Source: Sphagnum compactum
Lineage: Eukaryota; Bryophyta; Sphagnopsida; Sphagnales
Direction: 5' to 3'
Assembly (NCBI GenBank): GCA_965153455.1
Contig: OZ234494.1
Span: 24,366,001-24,430,000 of the forward strand
Length of the DNA: 64,000 nucleotides
Below, piece after piece: positions 1-11,529 of this stretch. A program made the position numbers and the translations under genes. Under the pieces are notes generated by a model, which saw only the letters and a list, made by a program, of their open reading frames with translations, was not told where the DNA came from and did no database searches. Position 1 is the first letter of the stretch. The number at the start of each line of letters is the position of its first letter.

Positions 1-1627
1 AAATCACCTATTCATTTTGCTTGATCTTTAGAAGATGAAATCTAACAATGGCGCTATCAAGAATAATGGAATGGAAATGATTTTGTGAACCTTAAATGTT
101 ATTTCTTGAAATTCCAAATTAGGATATAAATAATTCTTCAAGATATGGCAACCAATTAAAGTCTCACATTGATTACATCGGCTATGAAAAAAATTCATTT
201 CACATGCTCAAAGGAATGGCATCCATGGTATTAATTTTGCATTAATCGTCAATTTTATAATTTTGGTCTATTTGCCAAGTGTTCTGTTTGATTTTATATA
301 TATATATAGATATATATGTATATTGATATAAAGTTGGTCAAGATCTCATGTTGCAAACTTGTTATTTTGATATTGAATATTTTGTTGACAAAAGTATAAC
401 AAATGTTGTTTTATTTTGGATGTAACCCTTTGAGGTGCTCAAATCTACTATCATAGATAAAAATGTTGATATTAAATATGGAATGTGTCAATTTCATTTT
501 CCTTCACTTCCCATGTGAAAAAAGAAAAAGAAAAAACCTGCAACCTTTACATGCATGGAATTGTGGCATGACATGTCATTTGACGAATTTTTCATATAAC
601 TCTAGATGAATGAAGAATTATACATACATAAAAGCCTTCAAAAGCTGGTTATTGCCCAAAATTAATGGACGTGCATGTGTACATTTTAGGTGCACCCATT
701 GAATCGATGGGTTGTTTTGAAGTCTACCCATCTACTTGTTGGGTTTCTTCTCAAAATATGAATGTTGGGTAACTGATCTAATCATGCCCTTATATCAAAT
801 TTTTTTTGGGGTTGTCACTTCCCTTTTTGTATCGTGAGGTTTCATATCACTATGAAATGTAAAAAACAATTCGTATGACAAAATTCTTAAATGAAATTTG
901 TTTGATAAACATACAAATAATTAACTTCAATTCCTTTAAATCTTATTAAAACGAGATTCTTAAAAAAATGATTTGAAAGATTATGCAAGAATTGATTAAA
1001 ATAAAACACGTCAATTTTAATACATTTTTTGGAGATATAAATGTTTTAATTAATTTGATATTATTTTAAAAACTTCAATAAGGCTTTGATGAAGATTGAA
1101 TAACAAAAATCAGAATGAAATTCATTTTGAATTGATTAATTTGTTTGTATTGTTGTTGTCTTTTATGTTATAAAAATTTATTATTGCCCTAAGATAGTAG
1201 ACATGCATGCATGATTTTAGGTTTTACTAAGCAGGTGTGGGGCAAACACAACTAGTTATATTATTAAAGAGGAACATTATTGACATGAGAATGCATTATT
1301 TATTATTAGAACATTTATGGCAAGCTAAGATCAATGCATAATTTATTTCATATCCATGCACAAAAAATAAATTATTTTACTTTATACTTAAACAAAATGT
1401 ACAAAATAGTAAGATGAAATGCAAAAAAAAATTCATGAATATGAAAATATGAACATCCGAAAGTAACTCAACAACCTAAAACAATAATAAATACATTTCT
1501 AAATGCACAACAAATGCCGACACAACTTCTTGTTTACTTAAAAATCATATTGTCATTGTGACTATATCATTCTACATCGTCCTTTAATTTCACAACTACA
1601 TCACAAGAACAAATTAGGTCTTTCATA
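1..1627. other. AT-rich intergenic DNA, no gene seen
   Basis: This stretch is AT-rich with short (TA)n runs near 296-320. I see no open frame with family resemblance, no RNA gene and no clear transposon on either strand. Confidence 0.6.
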
Positions 1628-2005
1628 TTGAATCCTCAAGTAAAACTTTTTGATTTGTCTAAGCCCTATGGATTCTACAAATGTCAAATGCAAATCACGA
1701 ACCATGAGAGGCCTACATGGGTTAAAACATTCTTGAAATGTGAGGTTGGGCACAAAGACATACTAATAAAGATAGAGAAGGAAGGGTGCGTTGCTTTGTG
1801 CAAAGCGCTTTCAATTCAAATATGCAAGCGAAGAGACTTTCAAATGATGCGGTGCCCATGCAAGGTAACATCTGATGTCCTGCAGTGCATATTACAAGGA
1901 GAATTGAGGCATGGCAGTGACAAGTTCCAGAGATTGAGAAGCAAAAGTGATTCGGGTTTCTGCCTACTTGATAACAGGTATTGTCTAAATGTCTTCAGGA
2001 CATGA
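1628..2005 (+). other. unrecognised open stretch, possibly an exon fragment
   Basis: A 125-codon open frame starts at a TTG, not an ATG. It contains a run with mixed, protein-like composition rich in Lys, Cys and Gln. Within it, 'TGCAAG|GTAACA' at about 1865 could be a splice donor, and an AG precedes the frame near 1640. I do not recognise the product. It lies 620 bp beyond the stop codon of the BT1-type carrier, on the opposite strand. It may be a decayed gene fragment or a chance frame. Confidence 0.2.
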
Positions 2006-2623
2006 TGGGTGTTTTTATTTTGGGATGAGTCTCAAATTCCAATCACCCGGGAGGAGGAGGATGGGCAAAGCTGAGATCTTAGAGAATGTTATGGGTGTTA
2101 AGAGAGATCAAGGTTTGGTGTGTTCAAGAACTGAATTTTGTAAGGAAGACTGGTGCTAAGGACTGGTGCTAAGTTTAACCAAGCCAGCCTCTGTGTCTCT
2201 GCAGTGATTGCCTTGCTAAGATAGGAATTGAGTGTCCATCCCCATGACAGAAGGGAGTAGTTTCAAGAGTGGAGAATACCTCACAAATCACCACACTGGT
2301 TGTAAGATAGGGCTTCATTTGGACTTCTTGGCAAATTTTGTCGGTTCAACAACTTGTCTGAAGTAGCTTTGGTCCCTTTGTGCTGCTGTGCTGTTCAATA
2401 CAGCATCTGATCCAAACACATGAGGAAATTTTGTCTGCGCTAATGCTTTGTTGCAACCTCATAAAATACACCAATTGAATAACTTGCCACCTGAAATGGC
2501 TCTAGTTTGTCTTTGTTCAAATATCCCCTACTTTCTTAAGAGACTCTGATTAGTGCAAAGAGAATGTCCTATCAGGGAGGGAAGGAGAGAGAGAGAAAAG
2601 AGAGAGACAGAGAGCAGGAAGAA

Positions 2624-4570
2624 TCAAACTAGCTCTTCTTCCAAGAGGGTATGCTTTAGTGCTTCATAGCACATGAAGGAGAGACCTGCTGCTGGCATGA
2701 GCTTAAGGCAACTGGGTCCTAAACCTCTATACAAACCCTTCAAGCCTCGCTCTTTTGCAATTCCCCTAAGTGCATCTAATGTGCCTTTATACACAACCCT
2801 CCCCTTCAATGCCCCTACCTGCACAAAAGAATCAAACCCCAAAGTTTCAGCATCATGTCAATTAGGTGGAAGGTGATAACCCCAAACTGTTTTCTAGTTT
2901 TCCAACCTGAGAAGTTCTCTGTTCTCTGCACCTTCCAGAAGGTCCTACAAAACACTCATCCACTCCTTGGCTTGTTTTCTCTCTAGGGAACAGATGTTCA
3001 AAGGACATGACTTCCTGTTTGAGTTTCAATTCTGAGGTACTAACCCATACAGATCACATTTTCAGAGCTTTGCTTTGATCCCCAAAGCTGTTTCATGACT
3101 TTTGCTTGGTTGTAATAAACAAGCTAGGCCTTGAATCAAAGCACCACCCATGAAACAAATCACGCTAGAAACAAGGTTCATTCAAACATACACATGTGGA
3201 AAGGGATTAGGGTTCTAAGGTTGATGAAGCAATACATGTTCACAGGGTGGATATGGATGACTCCAAAATGCTTGAGATCTTAGGTTATAAAAAAACTTTG
3301 ATGAAATTGATGTGACACACATGATTTTGTTGGGGCTGTAGTAGAGTCTAATTGTGGAAGATGGGGTCAGTGTAGAGATCCTGACCTGCATGTGCTTGCG
3401 TGCCACTTCTAGAGGAAAAGTGCTCGTGCTGGCTATTGCTCCAGCAAGCGAGCCGATCAGCAATGTCTGTATGTTCCCAACCCTGTCTGTCTTACTGCAT
3501 CTCTTGTAAAGAGAACGCAATGAATCATACACAAAATAGTTGACACCAGCATACGGGATCACCCCAATGACACTTGGAGCAAGGCCTCGATAAAGCTCCA
3601 AAAAACCTTCTTCAGATACTATTCTCCAAAGAGCATGCAAAATGCCTCGATACTCACCAGGCTGATTGATCACAAAACCAAAAGAGATTTCAGTTCAATT
3701 TCCTTCCATGAGAAATTGTGTTTGTTGAACCCTCTAAGACTTCTTCAAGCAACATGTTTCTCTCTTTCTGCTTTTGACTCTGTTGTTCAGATCTAAGGGT
3801 TGCATGTTTGAGGGTAACAATTCAGCACAACAATGCTGTTGAGATTTCATTGCTATATTTTATGCGTTCTAGGGATTCCATGTTCTGAAGGATTCCATGT
3901 AGAAGGTCATGCATCACTGAATCCCTGATGTTCTTTTGAGAGATTTGAACTTCGGGCAAGTTTTCAAACCAGCAAGTTGGAAACACTAGGAATTGGAAAA
4001 TACCTACCTGAATTGTGAGGCGAGTTTTGAGAAGCTCAAGTGGGTACATACACACAGTTGATGAAATGCCTGCACAGGAGCCTGCAATTGGTGATACTGG
4101 CAGAAATGCAAGCTTGCCTGGTGTCCCATCCTTTGGACTCAGGTATGCCTTCACAAAATCATATGCAAAGAGCTGCAAAGAACAATGCAAAATATTAAGG
4201 CACAATCTCCCATCAGAAGCTCCACTTTTGTTCAAGAGAAAAGAAAACAAACAGAGGTACAATCTCCAATCAGAAGCTCAACTTTTGTTCAGAAGAAAAA
4301 CACAAACAGATCCAGTTAGGGTTAGGAAGCTCAACTTTTGTTCGGAAGGAAAACAAACAAACAGATCCAGATAGGGTTAGGAGGAAGATGTCAACAGCAA
4401 AGGAATTGAAAAACTACAAAGGAAGAAAAACTTTGCCAGATTCTGAAGCTCACCCAAGAAAAAAAATTGTGAAAAAACGTGAAGAAATGCGGTTTGCAAT
4501 CTCGAGCTTTCTTGCTTGCTTTGCTCGTGGGTGAATGCTTGTTTGAAGCTTTTCACTGGGGAATAGAAGC

Positions 4571-4620
<50 letters not shown>

Positions 4621-5608
4621 CAACAACAACACTAACCTCGATGGCTTTGCTGGGGGCGACGCGAATGACATTGATGGCGTTGCCACGGAAAAGCCCAGGC
4701 CATCCTTCGTTGGTGATGATCCAGTGAAAGATTTCAGGGAGCGAATGGCCATGGCTGCCAACCATCAAATGCGTGCGGATGGTCTCCAATGGTGCCACTG
4801 CAGTTCTTGAGAAAGCTCCAGCTATGGCTCCGCTCAGTAACCTTCTGCCGTTGGGCCCCAGTTTCAGCTTGAAGCCCAATCTTCTTCTTCTTCTTCTCTC
4901 TTGTGCAGCTTGTTCTCTAGCACCCATTTCTATTGTTTCTTCAGAGTCCTGTTCTGAGCCGTTGTTGTTCTCTGCATCATCGGCCTCTGGAAACTCTGGG
5001 ACAGCAGCAGCAGCAGCAGCGTTGGTGGTGTGACGGAGCCCATCATCATCGGCCATGGCTGCTGCTTCCATGCTCCCAGAGGAGTCGCCATTGCTGTTGT
5101 TCGAGGAGGAGGAGGGGGGGGGATAATCGGCTCTGGCACCTGGGAAGAGCTGCTCCACAAAATCGAAGACTTCGTCCTCGACGGACGAGGTTGTCTTCTT
5201 GTTCAGCAGACCGCGTTTTCTGAGGCGCTGCCGGTTAGAGAAGGTGACATTGGGTTTTACAGTATGGGGCTTGGGAGGAGAGAGGTCGAAGGAATTCAGC
5301 TGCGGTTCCAGGAGTTCACCTGCTTTGCGCAACCGTTGACGATGCGAGAAAGCCATCTTGTGCGTCGACCTGAAGACACAGAGAACGGGACGATCAGTTG
5401 CTGGAGCGGCGACGACGGAGGACGACGACAAAGAGCTTGCGGTGCCGCCGCCACAGTCGTCGCTTCTTCTTCTTGCTGCCACTTCCTTGCGATCATTGAC
5501 CTTGTGCCACTGTCGCCGCTCTTGCTGCCAGCTCGAAGTAACGCCGCGACGAAATTTTGTAGCTGCTGCTACTGCTTTTACCGATCCATTCTTGTGGTCC
5601 AATGCCAT
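2624..5608 (-). CDS. BT1: BT1-type (Brittle-1) adenine nucleotide carrier, mitochondrial carrier family
   Basis: Exons (minus strand): 5608-4637, 4172-4008, 3661-3386 and 2818-2624. All introns are GT-AG and all junctions phase 0, giving 535 residues. The product is a mitochondrial carrier family protein; plant BT1 proteins exchange or export adenine nucleotides (ADP-glucose in cereal endosperm) across plastid and sometimes mitochondrial inner membranes. Three carrier repeats are visible, each with the Px[DE]xx[KR] signature: PLETIR (273-278), PLELLK (368-373) and PLEVAR (462-467). The segment 'HLMVGS', the 'RVAPSKAIE' region and the 'GLGPSCLKL' C-terminal part match BT1 closely. The N-terminus (about 250 residues) is longer than in Arabidopsis BT1 and is Ser/Arg/Ala-rich, which suits a transit peptide. 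It holds two copies of an FSxRQRLRK motif (87-95 and 123-131). The first ATG in frame is at 5608; a downstream Met at residue 85 is an alternative start. Intron 1 begins next to a long GA/CT microsatellite. Family assignment is firm; substrate is not determined by sequence. Confidence 0.93.
4200..4382. repeat. imperfect tandem repeat in BT1 intron 1
   Basis: About three copies of a 55-70 bp unit containing 'CAGAAGCTCAACTTTTGTTC' and an A-rich tail lie just upstream of exon 2 on the minus strand, near the 3' end of intron 1. They do not reach the splice acceptor at 4173. Confidence 0.7.
4574..4620. repeat. (GA)n microsatellite at the 5' end of BT1 intron 1
   Basis: A GA run with one AA interruption. 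On the coding strand it is a CT tract beginning about 16 nt inside the splice donor at 4636. It is the source of the spurious Ser-Leu tail when the exon frame is read through the donor. Confidence 0.95.
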
Positions 5609-6290
5609 TACAACAGCTTCTCTCAATCTTCAATCCTTTCTCTCTCTCCCCTTCTCCCTCAACATGCAATCTTCTCAACTTTTCTATACACCCAAATACG
5701 CCTACCTTCTTCTTCTCTCTCTCCCTCTCCTTGTTGTCCCGGACCTCATTCATTCATTTCTTCAACATTGTTTCTCAACACAATACCCTGGAGTCTCCGT
5801 GTATTTTTGGTTGTCTTTCTTTCAACTTCTCTTAGTTTTCTTCCTCTTCCTCTTCCTCTCCTTCTCCTCCGCTTGCGTCACGGATCATACGAGAAAGTTG
5901 TTGGGTACTTTTCCAAAGATCCAGTGTACAATTGGTTTGTTCTGATTTGCAGACAGATTTTCATAAGCTCTTTGGTTCTTGCGAGAGAGAAAGAAGTCTG
6001 GAATCCGTAGTCAGCTTGGTGCGACGGTCGGGCGCGTGGTGCGATCGAGAGCGAGCAGCAGTCAGGCAGCGCCCAGAATCTCCGTCCTCGCAAGCAGACA
6101 AAGCGGCAGTGCACGCGCGCACACAAATATCGTCGTCGTCGTCGTCGTCGTCTCCTTCTTCTTCTTCTTCTTCTAGTCTTTCTTTTGCGTTGTTTGGGAC
6201 AGTAGTAGAAGAAGAAGTCTTTCTTTTGCGTTGTTTGGGACAGTAGTAGAAGAAGAAGAAGAAGAAGCGTAAAAGAAATCACTAGGGTTT
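5609..6290. promoter_or_regulatory. presumed 5' UTR/promoter region of BT1 with microsatellites
   Basis: CT-rich DNA on the plus strand (GA-rich in the sense of the minus-strand gene) with (CGT)n at about 6130-6150, (CTT)n at about 6152-6173, and an exact tandem duplication of about 43 bp at 6176-6261 containing 'TCTTTCTTTTGCGTTGTTTG'. No defined promoter box could be assigned; the role is inferred from position. Confidence 0.5.
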
Positions 6291-6299
6291 GTTTTGTTT

Positions 6300-7162
6300 T
6301 GTTTTTGTTAATTTTTGGGGGCTTTTTTCAGTGTTGTTAAATTGGTCCCTATCTTCGAGGCTAGGTGTATTGAGGTGGCAAAATACCAAATGAAAATATT
6401 TTTAAGGGCTATATGTTTTTTAAATTTTATTTAATTTTATTTAATTTAAAAAAAAAATGTTTTAGGGTGCATATAAAAATGGTGCTTGTTTTAGTTGTGG
6501 TAACATGGACTTGTTATTGGTAGAAGCAAGGTTGAGAAGGAAGGGTCAAAGCTTTAGCAATTTGAGGCGAGTCTTATTGTAAATAGCAACTAGGTTCTCT
6601 CTAACATTTTCATGAGTCATGACCAAAGTGAACTTGGTTGACAATTGAACAATAGAATATCAAAGCTATTGAGTAACGACTTTTCAATGTTCATTATTAT
6701 TGTAAATAGCAACTAAGTTCTCTTTAACATTTTCATGACTCATTACCAAAGTGAACTTGATGGACAATTGCTCTTGAAGACGAACTTTTCAATGTTCATC
6801 ATTCGTTGTTCACATGATAATATATTGTATATTATTGAACTCCCATAAATGTCAATATCAATCAACTGTAAGTTTGTAATTTTGGACAACCAAGGACACA
6901 CCTTAGACTAACTTTTAATGCACACTAGATCATGTTCACAAACAAATCTTTAGACATTCTGCAAAAGCAAAATTTGAAATAATTGGCAGTATAACAAACA
7001 TACACATACCCATACACATAAATTACCTTCAAACATAGCATGGATAAAGTTGGTGGGAAGTCTATGCAAAACGAGAATGCATCGCGTGTGTAATAGAATG
7101 GTCATCACATTCCAACAAAAAATTTGTGCCACTAAATCAAAAAAGAAAAAAATATTGGAAAA
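6300..7162. repeat. intergenic DNA with a 123-bp imperfect duplication
   Basis: No gene is seen. The segment around 6581-6660 (AAATAGCAACTAGGTTCTCT and following) recurs at 6704-6780 with a 123-bp offset, and both copies are followed by 'CTTTTCAATGTTCAT'. Flanking sequence is AT-rich. Confidence 0.65.
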
Positions 7163-8342
7163 GATTTTTTGGTTTCCTGATCATTTTTTTGGTCCTCAAG
7201 CTCATTACCTTCCTCAATTCAATGAATTACTTGATTTCAATGTTGCAGTAGGCACTTCAACTTCTCTAGCTTGTGAGTTTATGATTTCCTGTTGTAACTC
7301 CAACAAAACATCAAATTAGGTTAGCCAAGGCAAGATATTGATTAAAGTTGGAAGTCTTAAGCTACTATATCATGGTACAACCTTTTTGAAAATGGTTGCA
7401 TTGTTGGAGTAGACATTATGGTAGAAGGCTTTATTACAAAATCCAAAATGATAGTTAGATGAGAAATATTTAAAATTTTGACACACTTTTGAAACCCAGA
7501 GTTGAAGATGCATTTGACACAAAGTTTTTTGTGATGACATATTTAATGCAATGCTTTCCAAGGGAGTTGAACCTTAGTCCAGAAAAGGATATTGCTCTAT
7601 TACAATGGAAGGTGGACTTGCAAAACAAAAAATATCAATACCAACATCCTTATCTATATTCATTATTGAATAAGAAAATTGATAGGATTTAAGACTTATG
7701 AGCTTGTTTGAATGCATGAAATAAGATTCATGATGGAAAAATAATGGACAAATATTTTTTTGGTTTCCTATTCATTTCTTAGGTCCTTGAGTTCACGACC
7801 TTCTTCAATTCAATGAATTATTTGAATTTAATGTTGTAATAGGCACTTCAACTCCTCTAGCTTGTGAGTTTATGTCTTCCAGCTATTACTTCAACAAAAC
7901 ATCAAATTAGGTTAGCCAAGGCAAGATATTGACTAAAGCTAAAAGCCTTAAGCTACTATATCATGGTACAACCTTTTTGAAAGTGGTTGCATTGTTGGAG
8001 TAAACATTATGGTATAAAACATTATCTACAAAATCCACGATGATAAGTACATGAAAAATAATTAAATTTTTGATACACTTATAGAACCTAGAGTTGAAGA
8101 TGCATTTGTCACAAAGTTTTTTGTGATGACATATTTAATGCAATGCTTTCTAAGGGAATTAAACGTTAATATAGAAAAGGACATTGCTTTGTTGCAATGG
8201 AAGGTGGACTTGCAAACAGAAAATATCAATACCAACATCCTTATTTGTATTCATTATTGAATAGGAAAATTCATGGATTTAGGACTTATGAGCTTGTTTG
8301 AGTGCATGAGGTAAGATTCATGAAAATGCCATGTAAGCTGTT
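7163..8342. repeat. 590-bp tandem direct duplication
   Basis: Two diverged direct copies (about 7163-7752 and 7753-8342). Shared landmarks are offset by 590-591 bp: 'TTGGTTTCCT', 'GGCACTTCAACT', 'GTTAGCCAAGGCAAGATATT' (7329 region and 7920 region) and 'GACTTATGAGCTTGTTTGA' (7693 and 8283). The region codes for nothing I recognise and lies just downstream, in minus-strand sense, of the decayed hAT-like element, so it may be part of a larger dead element. Confidence 0.8.
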
Positions 8343-8719
8343 CTAAAATTCTATAATTCCAACCCATACTAAAATTTGCTTTTTGTGTTGGCCATGTGGA
8401 ATGGAAACGATTATAGAATAAAAACGCCTTGAACATACATGTTAACAACCAAATCAAGATTAGTTGTTAGAATATTTTAGATCAAGCTCAATTATGAAAC
8501 CTTTCGTGATAGAAATGCATTGGTTTTTTACATCTTGGCATATAGTTGCCCAATCCTCTTGAGTGACCATGGACACAATTTTAGTGCACTTGTCAATTTT
8601 GTGCAATATGTAAAATTGTTCCTTGAAACAAAAGGTAGCATAATCCATTTATGTGGTGGGCTCATGGTACTAAACTATTGGCAATGCGTTAGATTATACC
8701 CCACCAAATCCACAAAATT

Positions 8720-9890
8720 CTAAAATTAGTTATTTCAACCAATTTGATGTGCTCCAAGTGCCTTTTTGGGGATTGGATGTAGTAAGTGTACATAGAAGAA
8801 CCATTCACCTTTGAACTTTCAATCTTTGCAATAAGGGTTAGGGATGATAAGTTTGGACAATAAAATTACATTGATGTGCCATACACGCATCCCTACAAGG
8901 GAAAGACAATGCTTGTTAATCAATTGAAATAGTAATAGTAATATTTAGGCCTTGGAAGATTGTTACACCATTAGCCCCAAAACACACCACTTTGTGAAAT
9001 AGGTTAGTTCTTGACATCCCACTAAAAACAATAAGAGAATGGATAATTATATAAATAAAGTTGTTAAATGTACCTCCATTAACAATTCTTTCAAGATTTA
9101 AAAAAATTAGCATCCTGCATCAATTATCAACAACATAAATGCGAATAGAAATTTAGGATGGGTTGTCCAAAGTGGTGACCTCACCACTAACTAAAATGGA
9201 TTTAGTATGTTGGACTAATAATACAATTTGTTTCAAAATGACATTATGCATGACAACTACCATATTTTAACCATTTGAGTTTGTTTAGTGTTTCTTGGGT
9301 GTGGTGTACTTTCAAGAAGTCAAACATACTTCTCATATGTTTAAAAATTAGACATAGGTTTGAAGTGTTTCAACAAATGAAAAATTGCCACAAATTGGAC
9401 ATTTTGTTTTTCTTTTCGGCCTTTTTTCCATTGACCACCAACTCTACAATAGAGTATGGACCTTGGCTAACATGAACCCTTTCATTTCTTTGGTGTTGGT
9501 TGTCATTGCTGATATAATGATCACCCATCAAAACTCTTGGATGAGGAATTAGGGCTTTCCCTGTTCTGGCATGCTTTTGCAAACCATCCAATTTAAGGTT
9601 TAAAAGTTTTTTATTACTTAAACCATGGCACAAACCTTGTAGTGCATTATGTGAATCTTGCGTGTAAGGTTTAACACAAATTTAAACCCAAGGAAATTGG
9701 GCAACCCATTATTCTTTGAACAACCTTTTCTTATTTGTTTTTTCTTTTCCTTATTTATTGGTTCATTAAAATTAAGACCTTGAGTAGTAGAAATTGATGC
9801 AAATGCACCATTGGCAAAGGTTGATGCTCTCTCTTTGCCTAAAAAGCCAAATGAACCAAAGGTGACCACATAACTTTTAGCACCCAAGGT
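8720..9890 (-). pseudogene. decayed hAT-like transposase (ZNF862/DUF4371-like type)
   Basis: Read on the minus strand, blocks resemble a plant hAT-type transposase-like protein. In order they are: a 'GLPNFLGFKFVLNLT' block (about 9690); 'LDGLQKHA' followed by a segment ending 'NERVHVSQG' (about 9480-9600); 'EVTTLDNPS' (about 9160-9185); a block with 'LNLERIVNGGT' and 'VVCFGANGVTIFQG' (about 8950-9110); and 'PKRHLEHIKLVEI' (about 8730-8770). Stops interrupt it, notably two positions where Trp is expected (PS*IS and DN*CR). In intact relatives as I recall them, the DEVT and GADGVT aspartates are conserved and probably catalytic; here they read GEVT and GANGVT. The copy is therefore dead. Family recognition is from memory, not a search. 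Confidence 0.6.
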
Positions 9891-11040
9891 GCAAAATCAA
9901 TAGAATTTGAAACACCTAAAGTTGATGCTTCAATGGCTTCAATTGATTCATGCAATCTAGGGGTGCTGCTTGTAACTAATTGATTTGATGACCTAAAGAT
10001 GGAGCATAAATTGATCTAGTTTGCGAAACAAATTGAACAATCTAGAACTTGATGCATGACCAAAGAAAATGGCGGCAAACCCAAAAAATGCAAAACTAGA
10101 CCTAGAGTAAAAATACACATTCGGCAAAGGCATATAATAGAAAATAATAGTTTATAATTGAAGTTCAAAGGTTTTAAAGGCAACATTGTGTGCTACAATT
10201 TGCTTCGTGAACAAAGAAGATGTCAAAAGGCGATGAATCCTTTCGAAACTTAGTTCTATAAGATTTTAATGTTCATTAACAACAAAATCCATCCAACCTT
10301 AAACTTTTGAAATCATAAAGAAACAATTTGTGTGCACAAGTAAGTAAGTGGAATATAGTCTACCTTGTAACCTTTTATTTTACAACATCTTAGAAGTTAA
10401 AACTTAAAGTCATCTGCCAAGTTTCAATGTCATCTCCATTGTTCCAACCTCCAACTACTTGCAGCTCACGACAATCACTTACCACCACCACTATCACACG
10501 AATTGTGGATTTGCTATGCACCACAATTTACAATGTTGTAACATTGAATATTCGAAGAGCAACCACCTAAAAAATCAATGAAACTTGAAAAACTTTAAAC
10601 CCAATAGGACACAAAGTTAACCTTAACATAAGAAGGTGGCAAAAAATTATGGGGAAATAGTGTGTATGGCAACAAAGCTCTTCTCATTTTCACTTTACAA
10701 TGGCAATGGCACTTGTTTCCTTGTTACTAAGGTGGCAATGTCTGATGAAGATAAACGAAAGACAACGACAACGAGTTGTTTCAAGAAATGTGGTGACATC
10801 GCAATGGGACCTTCAACGTAGGTGGTGATGGATCCAAGCCATGCAATGCGAAAGTGTTGTCTTGCTCCTCACCAAGGTCGAATTATGGAAACAAAATGAA
10901 CAAAAATCCATTTTTTTTATTAAAAGGTTTTCACCAACCCCCTCTTTTCACGTTTTGACAAATTTTCACCACAAAGAGAAACACTAGTACCACACTTATT
11001 TACAAATTTGTACTAAGTAGATAAATAAGTAAATAAGGAA
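9891..11040. other. intergenic DNA, no gene seen
   Basis: AT-rich sequence beyond the 5' side of the decayed hAT-like element. A 61-codon open frame at 10636-10821 has no recognisable motif. The part nearest 9890 may be the unrecognised N-terminal portion of the same element. Confidence 0.5.
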
Positions 11041-11041
11041 G

Positions 11042-11520
11042 TTAGTACCAGAGTGAGGCGGGTATTAGAAATTGCACCGAAACCCCCCGTTGGGTATCAA
11101 TGCGGGAATCAAAGTCAATAATTATGATTATCAAAAAATCAAATACCCGGTTATAATATATGACTTGGTTATAGTTTGTACCGGAGTGGGGCGGGTATAA
11201 GAAATTGCAACAAGGCCTGTTGCAGATCAAGCTGGGTATCAAGGTTGATAATCATGGTTATCAAAATAATCAAATACCTGATTATTATATATAACTTGGT
11301 TCTCAAATTTTTTTGGAAAAAAAACAAATATCCACCTAGAACTGTCTGGAACCCGGCGGTTCTTTGAAGTTTTTCACCCACCCAAAACTGGGGGCTCTCT
11401 TTGATTCTGCTACATTTTCAAATACCCGGAACTGATGGTTCTTTGAATTCTGAATTTTTCAAATACACAGAGCCGGCGGGTATTAAAAAGTAAATACCCC
11501 ACCCCGCCCACCCCCCTTTT
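11042..11520. repeat. imperfect tandem repeat with CGGGTATT / AATACCCG motifs in both orientations
   Basis: A 133-bp unit is present about twice (11046 and 11179: 'TACCrGAGTGrGGCGGGTAT', then 'TCAAATACC' and a 'GATAATCATGGTTATC'-like segment). Further CAAATACCCGG and CGGGTATT motifs continue to about 11500. No coding potential is apparent. Confidence 0.6.
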
Positions 11521-11529
11521 CCCCACATT

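Noticed and set aside
4450-4761. 103-codon minus-strand frame with Leu-Ser repeats
   Set aside because: A shadow of BT1 exon 1 read through the CT microsatellite.
5609-5626. Six-codon upstream extension of BT1
   Set aside because: The extension begins at TTG; the first ATG in frame is at 5608.
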